64,000 bases of DNA from Gallionella sp. GTDB taxonomy: Bacteria > Pseudomonadota > Gammaproteobacteria > Burkholderiales > Gallionellaceae. Where the stretch lies: the NCBI GenBank assembly GCA_023229845.1, contig JALNYK010000001.1, positions 248,001 through 312,000 of the forward strand. The letters are read 5' to 3'. The notes under the pieces were generated by a model. That model saw only the letters and a program-made list of their open reading frames with translations. It made no database searches and was not told the DNA's origin. Below are positions 18,447-28,033 of the stretch, one piece after another (position 1 is the stretch's first letter; every line of letters begins with the position of its first letter). A program made the position numbers and the translations under genes.

Positions 18447-19694
18447 TTAAAGCAACCGACTTAGGTCGCCTCTGGCGAACCCGCTTAACGGGTTCGCCAT
18501 TTCTTTGCCCAACGCGATCACCTTGAACAGCTCGCCCATCTCGGCGGGGCTGGTGAGCTTCTGCAGCTGCGCGGACAGCGGCTGGTAGTCGCGCAGGTTT
18601 TCCGGGGCGCGCTCCGCCATGAAATCGGCGATGCCGCAGTTGAGCAGGAAGAACGCCTGCGTGGTATAGCCCAGCAGCTCCAGCCCGGCGTCGATGCCGC
18701 ACTCGGCGGCGTCGGTAAAGTTCACATGCGCGGTGATGTCCTGCAGGCCCGGCAGGAAGAACGGATCGTCGTGCGCATAGTGGCGGTAGTGACACATCAG
18801 CGTGCCGCTGCTGCGCTGCGGATGGTAGAACTCGCGCGCGCCGAAACCATAGTCGACGAACAGCAGCGCGCCCTGCTGTAGCCGTTGCGCGAGGCTGTTG
18901 ATCAGCCCGCGCTGCGCGAGGCAGATCTCGCTGACGTAACCGTCCGGCACATCTATCCGCTGCGCCGCCTGCAGCAGCTCTTCATCGGTTATCGGCCTGT
19001 CCTGCCAACCGAATCCGGTATCATTCGCGACCACACCGCGCTCCAGCAACACCTGTCCCCTCTCCCGCAAGCGGGAGAGGGCTAGGGTGAGGGCCTCTGC
19101 ATCCAGCCCATCTCTTTCCAGTTCGTTTTCGGGGACGTGTGTATCGCCGCCGCGCCAATGCAGCAGATGCACCGGCAGCGCATCCAGCACCTCGTTCGCA
19201 ACCATCGCGCCGCCGAATGTCTCCGGCAGCGCATCCAGCCAATGCACACGAGCTGCCAGATGCGGCAGCCGCTCGTGCAGCAGCGCCTGCTGGCGTTCGC
19301 GCAGGTCGGCGCTGACTTCGAGTATGGAATAGCTCTCCGGCAGGCTGCCGATGCGCTCCAGCTCGGCAAGCATGTCCGCGGCCAGCTTGCCGCTGCCCGC
19401 GCCCAACTCCATGACATGCGGCACGCTCTGCGACATGACCTCTGCGACCTGGCGCGCCACCGTACGACCGAACAGCGGCGAGAGTTCCGGCGCGGTAATG
19501 AAGTCGCCCGCCTCGCCGAACTTGTGCGCTCCCGCGGTGTAATAACCCAGACCCGGCGCATACAGCGCCAGCTCCATGTAGCGCGCGAACGTTATCCAGC
19601 CGCCTTGCGCGGAGATGTCGCTGCGAACCAGTTCGGTCAGTTGCGCGCTGTGTTGTGCGGCTTCGGGGGCGGGGAGAGGCAGATGTGCGGACAT
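18447..19694 (-). CDS. MidA/NDUFAF7-type class I SAM-dependent methyltransferase
   Basis: The 415-residue protein has DUF185-family landmarks: GGWITFARYMELALYAPGLGYY near residue 31, the SAM-binding motif HVMELGAGSGKLAADML, MVANEVLDALPVHL, LLFVDYGFGAREFYHP and CHYRHYAHDDPF. Mitochondrial homologues methylate an arginine of complex I; the bacterial substrate is unknown. Residues near 200-213 (ALTLALSRLRERG) are encoded by a dispersed hairpin repeat kept in frame between the two halves of the domain. The start MSAHLPLPAPEAAQHSAQL is divergent from the pteridine reductase gene. Confidence 0.88.
   Translation of the reverse strand: MSAHLPLPAPEAAQHSAQLTELVRSDISAQGGWITFARYMELALYAPGLGYYTAGAHKFGEAGDFITAPELSPLFGRTVARQVAEVMSQSVPHVMELGAGSGKLAADMLAELERIGSLPESYSILEVSADLRERQQALLHERLPHLAARVHWLDALPETFGGAMVANEVLDALPVHLLHWRGGDTHVPENELERDGLDAEALTLALSRLRERGQVLLERGVVANDTGFGWQDRPITDEELLQAAQRIDVPDGYVSEICLAQRGLINSLAQRLQQGALLFVDYGFGAREFYHPQRSSGTLMCHYRHYAHDDPFFLPGLQDITAHVNFTDAAECGIDAGLELLGYTTQAFFLLNCGIADFMAERAPENLRDYQPLSAQLQKLTSPAEMGELFKVIALGKEMANPLSGFARGDLSRLL
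19056..19096. repeat. CCCTCTCCCGC/GCGGGAGAGGG repeat in frame in the MidA-type gene
   Basis: A perfect 11-bp stem (19058-19068 with 19071-19081) has a 2-nt loop and is followed by CTAGGGTGAGGGCC. On the coding strand it reads ALTLALSRLRERG, a peptide I recognise as the translation of a widespread proteobacterial intergenic repeat. A non-coding relative is at 26361-26394. Confidence 0.8.
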
Positions 19695-19739
19695 GGTCGG
19701 GTATAATTCAAACGGTTTGCGAGTTTAGTGGAGAGTGCG

Positions 19740-20474
19740 ATGCAAGGCAAAGTGGTGCTGGTGACCGGAGGGGCGAAGCGCGTCGGCGCGGCGATCTGCC
19801 GCCGTCTGCACGCGGCAGGTGCGAGCGTCGCGATCCACTATCGCAGTTCGGCGCAACAGGCGCTTGCTTTGCAGGACGAACTGAACGCGCTGCGACCGGA
19901 CAGCGCCGCGGCGTTCCAGGCCGACCTGCTCGACGCGCAGGCGCAACTGGTCGGTAAAGTGATCGAAAAACTGGGACGACTGGATGGGTTGGTCAACAAC
20001 GCCTCCAGCTTCTACGCGACGCCGCTGGCCGAAGTCGACGAGATGCAATGGACCGACCTGCTCGGCACCAACCTGAAGGCGCCGCTGTTTCTCGCGCAGG
20101 CCGCGGCGGACGAGCTACGCCGCCGTCACGGCGCGATCGTCAACATCGTCGATATCCACGCCGAGCGGCCGATGCAGGGCCATCTGCTGTACAGCGTCGC
20201 CAAGGCGGGACTGGTCGCGCTGACCAGGGGACTGGCGCAGGAGTTGGCGCCACAGGTGCGCGTCAACGCCGTCGCGCCCGGCGTGATCGTCTGGCCGGAA
20301 GGAGGGGATTGGGACGACACCGAGCGCCGCCGCAAGATCGTCGCGCATACCTTATTGAAGCGCGAAGGCGAACCCGACGACATCGCGCGCACCGTGCAAT
20401 TTTTACTGAACGACTCGCCCTACATCACCGGACAGGTGATCGCGGTCGATGGCGGTCGCTCCATCAACATCTGA
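19740..20474 (+). CDS. Short-chain dehydrogenase, pteridine reductase (FolM/PTR1-like)
   Basis: A 244-residue SDR with TGGAKRVGAAICRRLHAAGA at the N-terminus. The TGxxxRxG form with Arg in the cofactor loop is typical of NADPH-dependent pteridine reductases. The active-site line is LLYSVAKAGLVALTRGLAQEL, where Tyr and Lys of YxxxK are present. It ends with YITGQVIAVDGGRSINI. The expected reaction is reduction of dihydropteridines such as dihydromonapterin or dihydrofolate. ATG 19740 has GGAG six bases upstream; a GTG at 19728 is less likely. ttcA follows after 8 bp. Confidence 0.88.
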   Translation: MQGKVVLVTGGAKRVGAAICRRLHAAGASVAIHYRSSAQQALALQDELNALRPDSAAAFQADLLDAQAQLVGKVIEKLGRLDGLVNNASSFYATPLAEVDEMQWTDLLGTNLKAPLFLAQAAADELRRRHGAIVNIVDIHAERPMQGHLLYSVAKAGLVALTRGLAQELAPQVRVNAVAPGVIVWPEGGDWDDTERRRKIVAHTLLKREGEPDDIARTVQFLLNDSPYITGQVIAVDGGRSINI

Positions 20475-20482
20475 AGAAGCCC

Positions 20483-21337
20483 ATGAACGACAACATCCAG
20501 CCCATCCATTTCGAACACCACTCCACCAACTTCAACCGCCTCAAGGGGCGGCTGGAAAGCGCGGTCGGCAAGGCCATCGGCGACTTCAACATGATCGAGC
20601 AAGGCGACACCGTGATGGTGTGCCTGTCCGGCGGCAAGGATTCCTACACGCTGCTAGACATCCTGCTGACCCTGCAGAAACGCGCGCCCATCGACTTCAA
20701 GATCGTCGCGATGAACCTCGACCAGAAGCAGCCGGGCTTCCCCGCCGACGTGCTGCCGAACTACCTGAAGAACCTCGGCATTGAGCACCACATCGAAACG
20801 CAGGACACCTACTCCATCGTCAAGGAGAAGATCCCCGAGGGCAAGACCACCTGCTCGCTGTGCTCGCGCCTGCGCCGCGGCATCATCTACAAGGTCGCGG
20901 GCGAACTGGGCGCGAACAAGATCGCGCTGGGCCATCATCGCGACGACATGGTGGAGACGCTGTTCCTCAACATGTTCTTCGGCGGCAAGCTGAAGGCGAT
21001 GCCGCCCAAACTGGTGACCGACAAGGGCGACCATGTGGTGATACGCCCGCTGGCCTATTGCGCCGAGAAGGACATCGCCCGCTACGCGCGCGGCATGGAG
21101 TTCCCCATCATCCCGTGCAACCTGTGCGGCTCGCAGGAGAACCTGCAGCGCCAGAACATCAAGGAAATGCTGCATCAGTGGGAGCGCGAATATCCGGGCC
21201 GCACGCAGACGATCTTCACCGCAATGCAGAACGTCAAACCGTCGCATCTGCTGGACGGCGAACTGTTCGATTTCAGGAGCATCAAGGTCGGCGATGCGGT
21301 GGCCGAAGGGGACATCGCCTTCGACATGGGCGAATAG
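20483..21337 (+). CDS. ttcA: tRNA 2-thiocytidine biosynthesis protein TtcA
   Basis: The 284-residue protein has the PP-loop SGGKDSYTLLDILL, which activates the target cytidine with ATP. The CSLC and CNLC pairs bind the [4Fe-4S] cluster used in 2-thiolation of C32 in tRNA. GHHRDDMVETLFLNMFFGGKL is highly characteristic. ATG 20483 lies 8 bp after the pteridine reductase stop, so the two genes probably form an operon. Confidence 0.96.
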   Translation: MNDNIQPIHFEHHSTNFNRLKGRLESAVGKAIGDFNMIEQGDTVMVCLSGGKDSYTLLDILLTLQKRAPIDFKIVAMNLDQKQPGFPADVLPNYLKNLGIEHHIETQDTYSIVKEKIPEGKTTCSLCSRLRRGIIYKVAGELGANKIALGHHRDDMVETLFLNMFFGGKLKAMPPKLVTDKGDHVVIRPLAYCAEKDIARYARGMEFPIIPCNLCGSQENLQRQNIKEMLHQWEREYPGRTQTIFTAMQNVKPSHLLDGELFDFRSIKVGDAVAEGDIAFDMGE

Positions 21338-21412
21338 CGTTCAAGCCCCCGATTGTTCCGCCGGGGAATAGGCGGTAGCATTGCTCAACGGATGTAGCTC
21401 GGGAGACGCATC

Positions 21413-21979
21413 ATGAACGGCAAACAGAAGATCGCGTTGTGGGTGGGGCTGGTCAACCTGGCGGTGATGCTGCTGTTCCCGCCATTCGACTCGTTCTCGT
21501 TCACCGATACCGAGTCGCTGGTCTTCGCCGGCTTCCAGTTCGCTTTCGGCAGCGAAAGCAACGAGGTCATCAATCAGGATGTGCTGTTCCTCGAGATCGT
21601 CGTACTGCTGGTAAATGTCGGCATCGCCTGGCTGCTGCTGCGCGACACGAAGCACATGCTGATCGCCGAACGCCGTCTGAACTACCAGAACGCGATCCTG
21701 CTGATGATCGCCGCGAACCTTACGGTGATCCTGCTGTTCCCGCCGTTCGAATATTTCTACGCGATCACCAACGCGGTGCTGCCGACCTTCGAAGGGTTTT
21801 ACTTCATCTTCTCTGCCGGGCCAATGCTGACCATCGTCACGCCGATACTCTATCTGGAAGTGATGTTCGTGCTGTTCAACGGCGCGGTGCTGTGGCTGCT
21901 GTTCCTCAAAAAGAAACAGAAAGCGTTGACGCCCAAAGAGGCGATGGAGCTGATGCGCGAACTCAGGCGCAAGGGCTGA
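21413..21979 (+). CDS. Four-helix membrane protein with an internal duplication
   Basis: The 188-residue protein has four predicted transmembrane segments, about 8-24, 57-77, 93-112 and 141-165, and ends in a basic cytoplasmic tail. Its two halves repeat each other at an offset of 87-88 residues: NLAVMLLFPPFD (15-26) against NLTVILLFPPFE (102-113), and LFLEIVVLLVNVGIAWLLL against LYLEVMFVLFNGAVLWLLF. A good GGGAG precedes the ATG. Its last 17 bp overlap the convergent YhcH-family gene. I know no function for it. Confidence 0.75.
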   Translation: MNGKQKIALWVGLVNLAVMLLFPPFDSFSFTDTESLVFAGFQFAFGSESNEVINQDVLFLEIVVLLVNVGIAWLLLRDTKHMLIAERRLNYQNAILLMIAANLTVILLFPPFEYFYAITNAVLPTFEGFYFIFSAGPMLTIVTPILYLEVMFVLFNGAVLWLLFLKKKQKALTPKEAMELMRELRRKG

Positions 21980-22421
21980 CCGCGACCTTGAAAATCACCT
22001 TGCGCACCATGCCGCTTGCGACCAGCGGCGCATGCGCATCCTCCGGAAAGAAGATGCAGAAATGATCCGGCGGCACGGCCACCCAGGATGCGGGCGCGTC
22101 GTGGAAGAAACGGATGTCCTTCTCCATGCTGTGCTCGCTCACCGGATTGAAACAATCCGCCAGCGGCTTCCAGCCCATCTGCTCGTCCCCCTCCAGCACC
22201 AGCTGGATATCGATGTAACGCCGATGCGCTTCTAGCCGCGCCACCGCCTTCGTCTTGCCCGGCACCAGTTCCACGATGGCGAACAGATCGTCGCCGACGA
22301 TGGGATAGCGCCCCGGCGCCAGCGCGTACAGATCGGTGTCGCGGATATAGTCGAATGCGCGCTGGAACAGCGGATGCAGCGCGGCATAGCGGGAGGATTG
22401 GGAGAGGGCGGAGAGGATCAA
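21963..22421 (-). CDS. YhcH/YjgK/YiaL family protein (DUF386)
   Basis: The 152-residue cupin-like protein has family hallmarks: ARLEAHRRYIDIQLVLEGDEQMGW, FHDAPASWVAVPPDHFCIFFPEDAHAPLV, and C-terminal VRKVIFKVAV. Members (for example NanQ) act on sugars such as N-acetylneuraminate or sit in carbohydrate gene clusters; the substrate here is unknown. The start appears to be TTG at 22419-22421, giving the family-typical MILSALSQSSRYAALHPLF. That TTG overlaps the stop of the upstream PIN gene by 4 bp, implying translational coupling, although the partner genes are not sugar genes. Confidence 0.85.
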   Translation of the reverse strand: MILSALSQSSRYAALHPLFQRAFDYIRDTDLYALAPGRYPIVGDDLFAIVELVPGKTKAVARLEAHRRYIDIQLVLEGDEQMGWKPLADCFNPVSEHSMEKDIRFFHDAPASWVAVPPDHFCIFFPEDAHAPLVASGMVRKVIFKVAVSPCA

Positions 22422-22900
22422 AGACTAAGATTTCCTTGGCGCGCAGCTGCAGGCAATGGCAAATCATCAGTCTTTATCACCGCAATATTTGCTCTTTTCC
22501 CATATCGAACAATATCACCGTCTTCTGAATAAATAGTTGTCGCATTATGTGCGGCAGCTATTGCTACGATTTGCCAATCAAATTTAATTTTGGACTTTGA
22601 TACTTGTTGCTTACCTTTAGAATCCAGCGCCTCCTCAAGTAGCAGCGCGCACTCCATGGCCGCTCTTGAATCAAATGGAGTAATCTGAAATGCAGATTTT
22701 AGAGTGAGTCTTTGATGAATCGCTTCTCTTGCCTTCCCCGCTCGCACCATTAACTCAGTAAGCGCAGGGGTGGGAATTAGTATTTTAGTTCGCTGTTTTT
22801 GAAGTTCAGAAACCAGATGATCTAGCTTGGCACGTCGATCCCCTTTAAGGCGAGGGTTGAACAGGTCTATTAACACCGAAGCATCAAAAGCAACAGCCAT
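22418..22900 (-). CDS. PIN domain protein, probable ribonuclease
   Basis: The 160-residue protein keeps the acidic PIN site: Asp6 and Asp12 (FDASVLIDLF), Glu49 (PALTELMVRAG), an Asp in FDWQIVAIAAAHNA and further acids in SEDGDI. PIN proteins are Mg2+-dependent RNases, commonly toxins of VapBC-type pairs. Its ATG overlaps the stop of the 243-residue gene upstream (TGATG), so that protein is the candidate partner. Both genes are AT-richer than their neighbours, a sign of transfer. No small VapB-like antitoxin is visible. RBS and start favour MAVAF at 22900 over the TTG one codon upstream. Confidence 0.82.
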   Translation of the reverse strand: MAVAFDASVLIDLFNPRLKGDRRAKLDHLVSELQKQRTKILIPTPALTELMVRAGKAREAIHQRLTLKSAFQITPFDSRAAMECALLLEEALDSKGKQQVSKSKIKFDWQIVAIAAAHNATTIYSEDGDIVRYGKRANIAVIKTDDLPLPAAARQGNLSL

Positions 22901-23631
22901 CAATTACCTCTCAATTTTCTGAGTTCTGCTTGAGGATCATCCATTTCATTCCATGGATTACCTTCAACTGCTCGCAAATCATCAACGAGTTGTTCAAGCT
23001 GAGTATCATCAAGAACCTCAAAACTCTTAATATCGAACTGCTCAAGCTCCCATTTACGCTCTGGGGTACGACACCACCTTCCATTTCCAGCTATACGCAC
23101 AGGCTTATCAAAAAGGAATGTTGCTAACTGACGAGCAATATCTCGATTGGTTTGGCATTTGTAAATGATCTTGCCTCCCCCCTCAATCCAGACAGGAACT
23201 GAGTCGTCTTTACCCCCGACACGAATGACAATGCCATCCAATTCGCCTTGCTCATGAACAACGACTTCCTCTGCCAATGGAGTCTTTTTCCCGGGGAAAT
23301 TTAGAACAACCCCCCCATTTTTTATTCTTAGAGTGGCCGAGGCGTTGTCTTCGCGCAACATGCGATTTATTTCTAAGTTAGCTTTCTCCAGATCCGGTGG
23401 AGCATCAAGAGTACCTACAAGTTGCAAGCGCGCTGTAACTTTAGGCGCGGCCTCATATTCAACAGCAATCTCAGGAATAGCACTACCTTTGCGCACCTTC
23501 ATAAAGTGAACATGATTTTCGTCGCCAAACATAACTGAGAGTTTCGCTAAATATTTGGCGAGTTTAACCATTGGAAGCGTTTCGGGCTTCCAAGCGTCAA
23601 TGCGAAAATCATAGTGAATCAAATCATTCAT
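22900..23631 (-). CDS. Unknown 243-aa protein coupled to the PIN gene
   Basis: The product starts MNDLIHYDFRIDAWKPETLP. It contains a helical segment (MVKLAKYLAKLSVMFG), a charged middle with beta-strand-like repeats (TLRIKNGGVVLNFPGKKT, VWIEGGGKIIYKC) and a C-terminal acidic helix (DDTQLEQLVDDLRAVEG). There is no signal peptide or membrane segment. It is AT-rich and overlaps the PIN gene by 1 bp. I recall similar proteins next to PIN genes elsewhere, but that memory is weak. It could be a large antitoxin or the specificity partner of the nuclease. Confidence 0.7.
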   Translation of the reverse strand: MNDLIHYDFRIDAWKPETLPMVKLAKYLAKLSVMFGDENHVHFMKVRKGSAIPEIAVEYEAAPKVTARLQLVGTLDAPPDLEKANLEINRMLREDNASATLRIKNGGVVLNFPGKKTPLAEEVVVHEQGELDGIVIRVGGKDDSVPVWIEGGGKIIYKCQTNRDIARQLATFLFDKPVRIAGNGRWCRTPERKWELEQFDIKSFEVLDDTQLEQLVDDLRAVEGNPWNEMDDPQAELRKLRGN

Positions 23632-23725
23632 GATCGAGGCCTAATAACAACAATATTCAGCTGCAAGGTCTATTAATCAGCTGGTGCATTGTGCATCCGT
23701 AAATTACAAAACGTCAACTTGGCGA

Positions 23726-25063
23726 TTAGATAAACCTCGCCACCATCCCGTTAGCCAACTCGCCCGGCAGCGGTATCCGCACGCGATGCCCGCTGCCGGG
23801 TGCGACGGCAATCGCCTCGCCATCCAGATTCTTCATCTCTTTCAACTCGACGATGCAGTTGCCCGACGGATGGATGATCTCCAGCCTGTCGCCGACGCTG
23901 AAGCGGTTCTTCACGTCGATCTCGGCCATGCCGTCCGCGCAACTCACGATGTCGCCGACATATTGCTGGCGGAAGCTCTCGGAGTGGCCGCGCATGTAGT
24001 TCTGCTGCTCGTGGGTGTGGTGGCGTTCGTAGAAACCGTCGGTGTAGCCGCGGTTCGCCAGCGCATCCAGCGCACCCAGCAATTCGAGGTTGAACGGCCT
24101 GCCTTTCATGGCGTCGTCGATGGCCTGGCGATACACCTGCGCGGTGCGTGCGACGTAATAGATGGACTTGGTACGGCCTTCGACCTTCAGCGAATCCACG
24201 CCTATCTTCACCAGCCGCTCGACATGCTCCACCGCGCGCAGGTCCTTGGAGTTCATGATGTAAGTGCCGTGCTCGTCTTCCAGCACCGGCATCAGTTCGC
24301 CCGGATGATCCTTGCGCGAGATGACATAGACCTTGTCTGCCAATGGGTGGCGCGGTTGCGAGCCACAATCGGACAGCGGGCTCTCGCTCAGCGCCTTGTC
24401 GAAATCGAAATCTATTTTTTGTATATCGCCCGTGCCGTCTTCGGCTGCGCTGTCCACCTTGTAGTCCCAGCGGCAGGAGTTGGTGCAGGTGCCTTGGTTC
24501 GCGTCGCGGTGGTTGAAGTAGCCGGACAACAGGCAGCGGCCGGAATAGGCGATGCACAGCGCGCCGTGGATGAACACTTCGAGTTCGATGTCCGAGCATT
24601 GCTGGCGGATCTCTTCGATCTCGTCCAGCGACAGTTCGCGCGACAGGATCACACGCGACAGGCCCAGCGATTTCCAGAACTTCACTGCGGCGTAGTTGAC
24701 GGTGTTGGCCTGCACCGAGAGGTGTATCTCCTGCTCCGGCCAGCGCTCGCGCACCATCGCGATCAGGCCGGGGTCGGCCATGATCAGCGCGTCGGGTTGC
24801 ATCGCGATCACCGGCTCCATGTCCGCCATGTAGGTCTTCACCTTGGCGTTGTGCGGCATCAGGTTGCTGGCGACGAACAGCTTCTTGCCCAGCGCATGCG
24901 CCTCCTGAATGCCGATACCCAACTCTTCCAGCCGGAATTCGTTGTTACGCGCGCGCAGCGAATAGCGCGGCTGACCGGCGTACACCGCATCCGCGCCGAA
25001 GGCGTAGGCGGTGCGCATCTTATCCAGCGTACCGGCGGGAAGAAGAAGCTCGGGAGCTTTCAT
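23726..25063 (-). CDS. trhP: U32 peptidase family tRNA hydroxylation protein TrhP (YegQ-like)
   Basis: The 445-residue protein starts MKAPELLLPAGTLDKMRTAYAFGADAVYAG. The U32 signature is present: EVFIHGALCIAYSGRCLLSG followed by NQGTCTNSCRWDY, giving four Cys likely to hold an Fe-S cluster. SLKVEGRTKSIYYVARTAQVYR is also typical. TrhP in E. coli takes part in prephenate-dependent 5-hydroxyuridine formation at tRNA position 34. RlhA is a possible alternative, but the length (about 450 rather than 650) favours TrhP. ATG 25063 overlaps the metF stop by one base. Confidence 0.9.
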   Translation of the reverse strand: MKAPELLLPAGTLDKMRTAYAFGADAVYAGQPRYSLRARNNEFRLEELGIGIQEAHALGKKLFVASNLMPHNAKVKTYMADMEPVIAMQPDALIMADPGLIAMVRERWPEQEIHLSVQANTVNYAAVKFWKSLGLSRVILSRELSLDEIEEIRQQCSDIELEVFIHGALCIAYSGRCLLSGYFNHRDANQGTCTNSCRWDYKVDSAAEDGTGDIQKIDFDFDKALSESPLSDCGSQPRHPLADKVYVISRKDHPGELMPVLEDEHGTYIMNSKDLRAVEHVERLVKIGVDSLKVEGRTKSIYYVARTAQVYRQAIDDAMKGRPFNLELLGALDALANRGYTDGFYERHHTHEQQNYMRGHSESFRQQYVGDIVSCADGMAEIDVKNRFSVGDRLEIIHPSGNCIVELKEMKNLDGEAIAVAPGSGHRVRIPLPGELANGMVARFI

Positions 25064-25893
25064 CACAAGCCTAACCGCTTGCAGAGTTCCTGCGACGGAC
25101 CGGCTTGGTTCAGCGTATAGAAGTGCAAGCCCGGCGCACCGCCTACCAGCAGCTTCTCGCACAACTGGGTGACCACGTCGAGGCCGAAGGCCTGCACCGA
25201 CTCGCTGTCGTCGCCGTAGCCTTCCAGCGTCTTGCGCATCCAGCGCGGAATCTCTGCGCCGCACATGTCGGAGAAGCGCGCGAGCTGCGAATATTTCACG
25301 ATGGGCATGATGCCGGGCACGATGGGCGCGGTCACGCCCAGCTTGCGGCATTCGTCGACGAAATAGAAATAGCTGTCGGCGTTGTAGAAATATTGCGTGA
25401 TCGCGGAATTCGCACCCGCGGCCACCTTGCGCTTGAAGTTAGCCAAGTCGTCGCGCGCCGATTTTGCCTGCGGATGGAACTCCGGATAGGCGGCGACTTC
25501 GATGTGGAAGTGTTCGCCGGTCTGCGCGCGTATGAACGACACCAGCTCGTTGGCGTACTGGAATTCGCCTATGCTGCCCATGCCAGACGGCATGTCGCCG
25601 CGCAGCGCGACGATGCGATTCACGCCCATCTGCTGGTAGGTCTGCAGCAGGCTGCGGATGTTGTCGCGCGTCGAACCGACGCAGGACAGGTGCGGCGCGA
25701 CCTGAAGACCTTCGGCCTTGATCTGGCGTACGGTTTCCAGCGTGCGTTCCTGGGTGGAGCCGCCCGCGCCGAAGGTGACGGAGAAGAATTCCGGGTTGAG
25801 CGCCGCGAGCTGCTTGCGCGTCGCGGCCAGTTTTTCCATACCCTCCGGCGTCTGGGGCGGGAAGAATTCGAAACTGAAAAGTGGTTTGTTCAT
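25063..25893 (-). CDS. metF: 5,10-methylenetetrahydrofolate reductase
   Basis: The 276-residue FAD enzyme reduces 5,10-methylene-THF to 5-methyl-THF for methionine synthesis. It has FSFEFFPPQTPEGMEKL at the N-terminus, SVTFGAGGSTQERTLETV, LRGDMPSGMG, AGANSAITQYFYNADSYF, and PGIMPIVKYSQLARFSDMCGAEIPRWM. It is full length. It overlaps its neighbours on both sides (ATGA with the YvlD-like gene, TGATG with trhP). With ahcY just upstream on the same strand and metK further along, this stretch covers much of the activated methyl cycle. Confidence 0.97.
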   Translation of the reverse strand: MNKPLFSFEFFPPQTPEGMEKLAATRKQLAALNPEFFSVTFGAGGSTQERTLETVRQIKAEGLQVAPHLSCVGSTRDNIRSLLQTYQQMGVNRIVALRGDMPSGMGSIGEFQYANELVSFIRAQTGEHFHIEVAAYPEFHPQAKSARDDLANFKRKVAAGANSAITQYFYNADSYFYFVDECRKLGVTAPIVPGIMPIVKYSQLARFSDMCGAEIPRWMRKTLEGYGDDSESVQAFGLDVVTQLCEKLLVGGAPGLHFYTLNQAGPSQELCKRLGL

Positions 25894-26243
25894 GATTTTC
25901 TCAAAAGCTGTTGAGCGGCGGCAGAGAGCCCCCACGAGATGATGCTGTACAGCACTGCGCCGAGCACGCCGAACCAGAAACCGTCGACGATGAAGCCCTT
26001 GAGCACGGAGCCGACGAACCAGAACAGCAGGCCGTTGATCACGAAGATGAACAGGCCCAGCGTCAGCAGCGTGACCGGCAGCGTGAGCAACAGCAGCAGC
26101 GGACGGATCAGCGTGTTGACCAGTCCGAGGAAGAACGCGGCGATCATCGCGTCGGCGAAGCCGTCGAGATGTATGCCCGGGACGAAGTTCGCCACGGTCA
26201 GCAACGCCAGCGCATTCAATATCCAGATCAGCAGCAGTCTCAT
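25890..26243 (-). CDS. YvlD/phage-holin-4-like family small membrane protein
   Basis: The 117-residue protein has four hydrophobic segments (about 5-20, 30-52, 60-80 and 88-108). It shows the family pattern FVPGIHLDGFADAMIAAFFLGLVNTLIRPLLLLLTLP, which matches the Phage_holin_4_2 (YvlD) group. Despite the name these are chromosomal inner-membrane proteins of unknown function, with no lysis role shown. Its stop overlaps the metF ATG by 4 bp. Confidence 0.85.
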   Translation of the reverse strand: MRLLLIWILNALALLTVANFVPGIHLDGFADAMIAAFFLGLVNTLIRPLLLLLTLPVTLLTLGLFIFVINGLLFWFVGSVLKGFIVDGFWFGVLGAVLYSIISWGLSAAAQQLLRKS

Positions 26244-26327
26244 CGATCTCTCTTTCGAAGCCGCATGGTAAAACGCCGCTCCACCGGCGAAACTCGCTGG
26301 GGAGCGGCGATGCTATGCACGCTCGTC

Positions 26328-26394
26328 TAACGAGAAACTCGCGTAGCGATTCGCTCGCCTCCTCTCCCGCTTGCGGGAGAGGATTGAGGAGAGG
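26328..26394. repeat. Two adjacent dispersed repeats between ahcY and the YvlD-like gene
   Basis: 26328-26360 is the second copy of the 33-bp repeat found at 14331-14363. It abuts 26361-26394, a perfect CCTCTCCCGC-TT-GCGGGAGAGG hairpin with a purine-rich tail, a non-coding relative of the repeat read in frame in the MidA-type gene. Between this and ahcY, AATGGGCATGG (26396-26406) is complementary to CCATGCCCATT (26437-26447), which overlaps the ahcY stop. Confidence 0.7.
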
Positions 26395-26445
26395 GAATGG
26401 GCATGGCAAGTTTCATCATCAGGGACGGCGCAGTTACCATGCCCA

Positions 26446-27858
<1,413 letters not shown>

Positions 27859-27887
27859 GAGCAAGCTCCATTCATAAAGGTTAATGA

Positions 27888-27954
27888 ATGGGTGCCGTTT
27901 GGACATCCGAGCCTGGCGGGAAAATGACCTTCGAACCGCTGCAGCACCCCTCGG
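27888..27954 (-). promoter_or_regulatory. SAH riboswitch in the ahcY leader
   Basis: On the minus strand the leader reads CCGAGGGGTGCTGCAGCGG, then CCGCCAGGCTCGG, then AACGGCACCC. CCGAG (27950-27954) pairs with CTCGG (27907-27911) as P1. GGGTGC near 27944-27950 pairs with GCACCC (27890-27895) as the pseudoknot. These are the conserved features of the SAH riboswitch known upstream of ahcY in betaproteobacteria and pseudomonads. It should switch expression on when SAH is bound. Confidence 0.9.
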
Positions 27955-27963
27955 AGGGGGCGA

Positions 27964-27969
27964 ATTATA
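27964..27969 (-). promoter_or_regulatory. Probable -10 box of the ahcY promoter
   Basis: TATAAT on the minus strand lies 10 bp before the first riboswitch base, so transcription would start at or near the aptamer. No good -35 box is visible at 16-18 bp spacing. Confidence 0.55.
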
Positions 27970-28033
27970 ACGTAAAAACAATTCCGGACGGTCGCCGCAA
28001 ACCATAACGGCGACTTGCCCGACCGTTCGCAAG

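Noticed and set aside
22418..22900. Classical VapBC pair
   Set aside because: The upstream partner is 243 residues without an AbrB- or RHH-like domain, so a VapB label is not supported.
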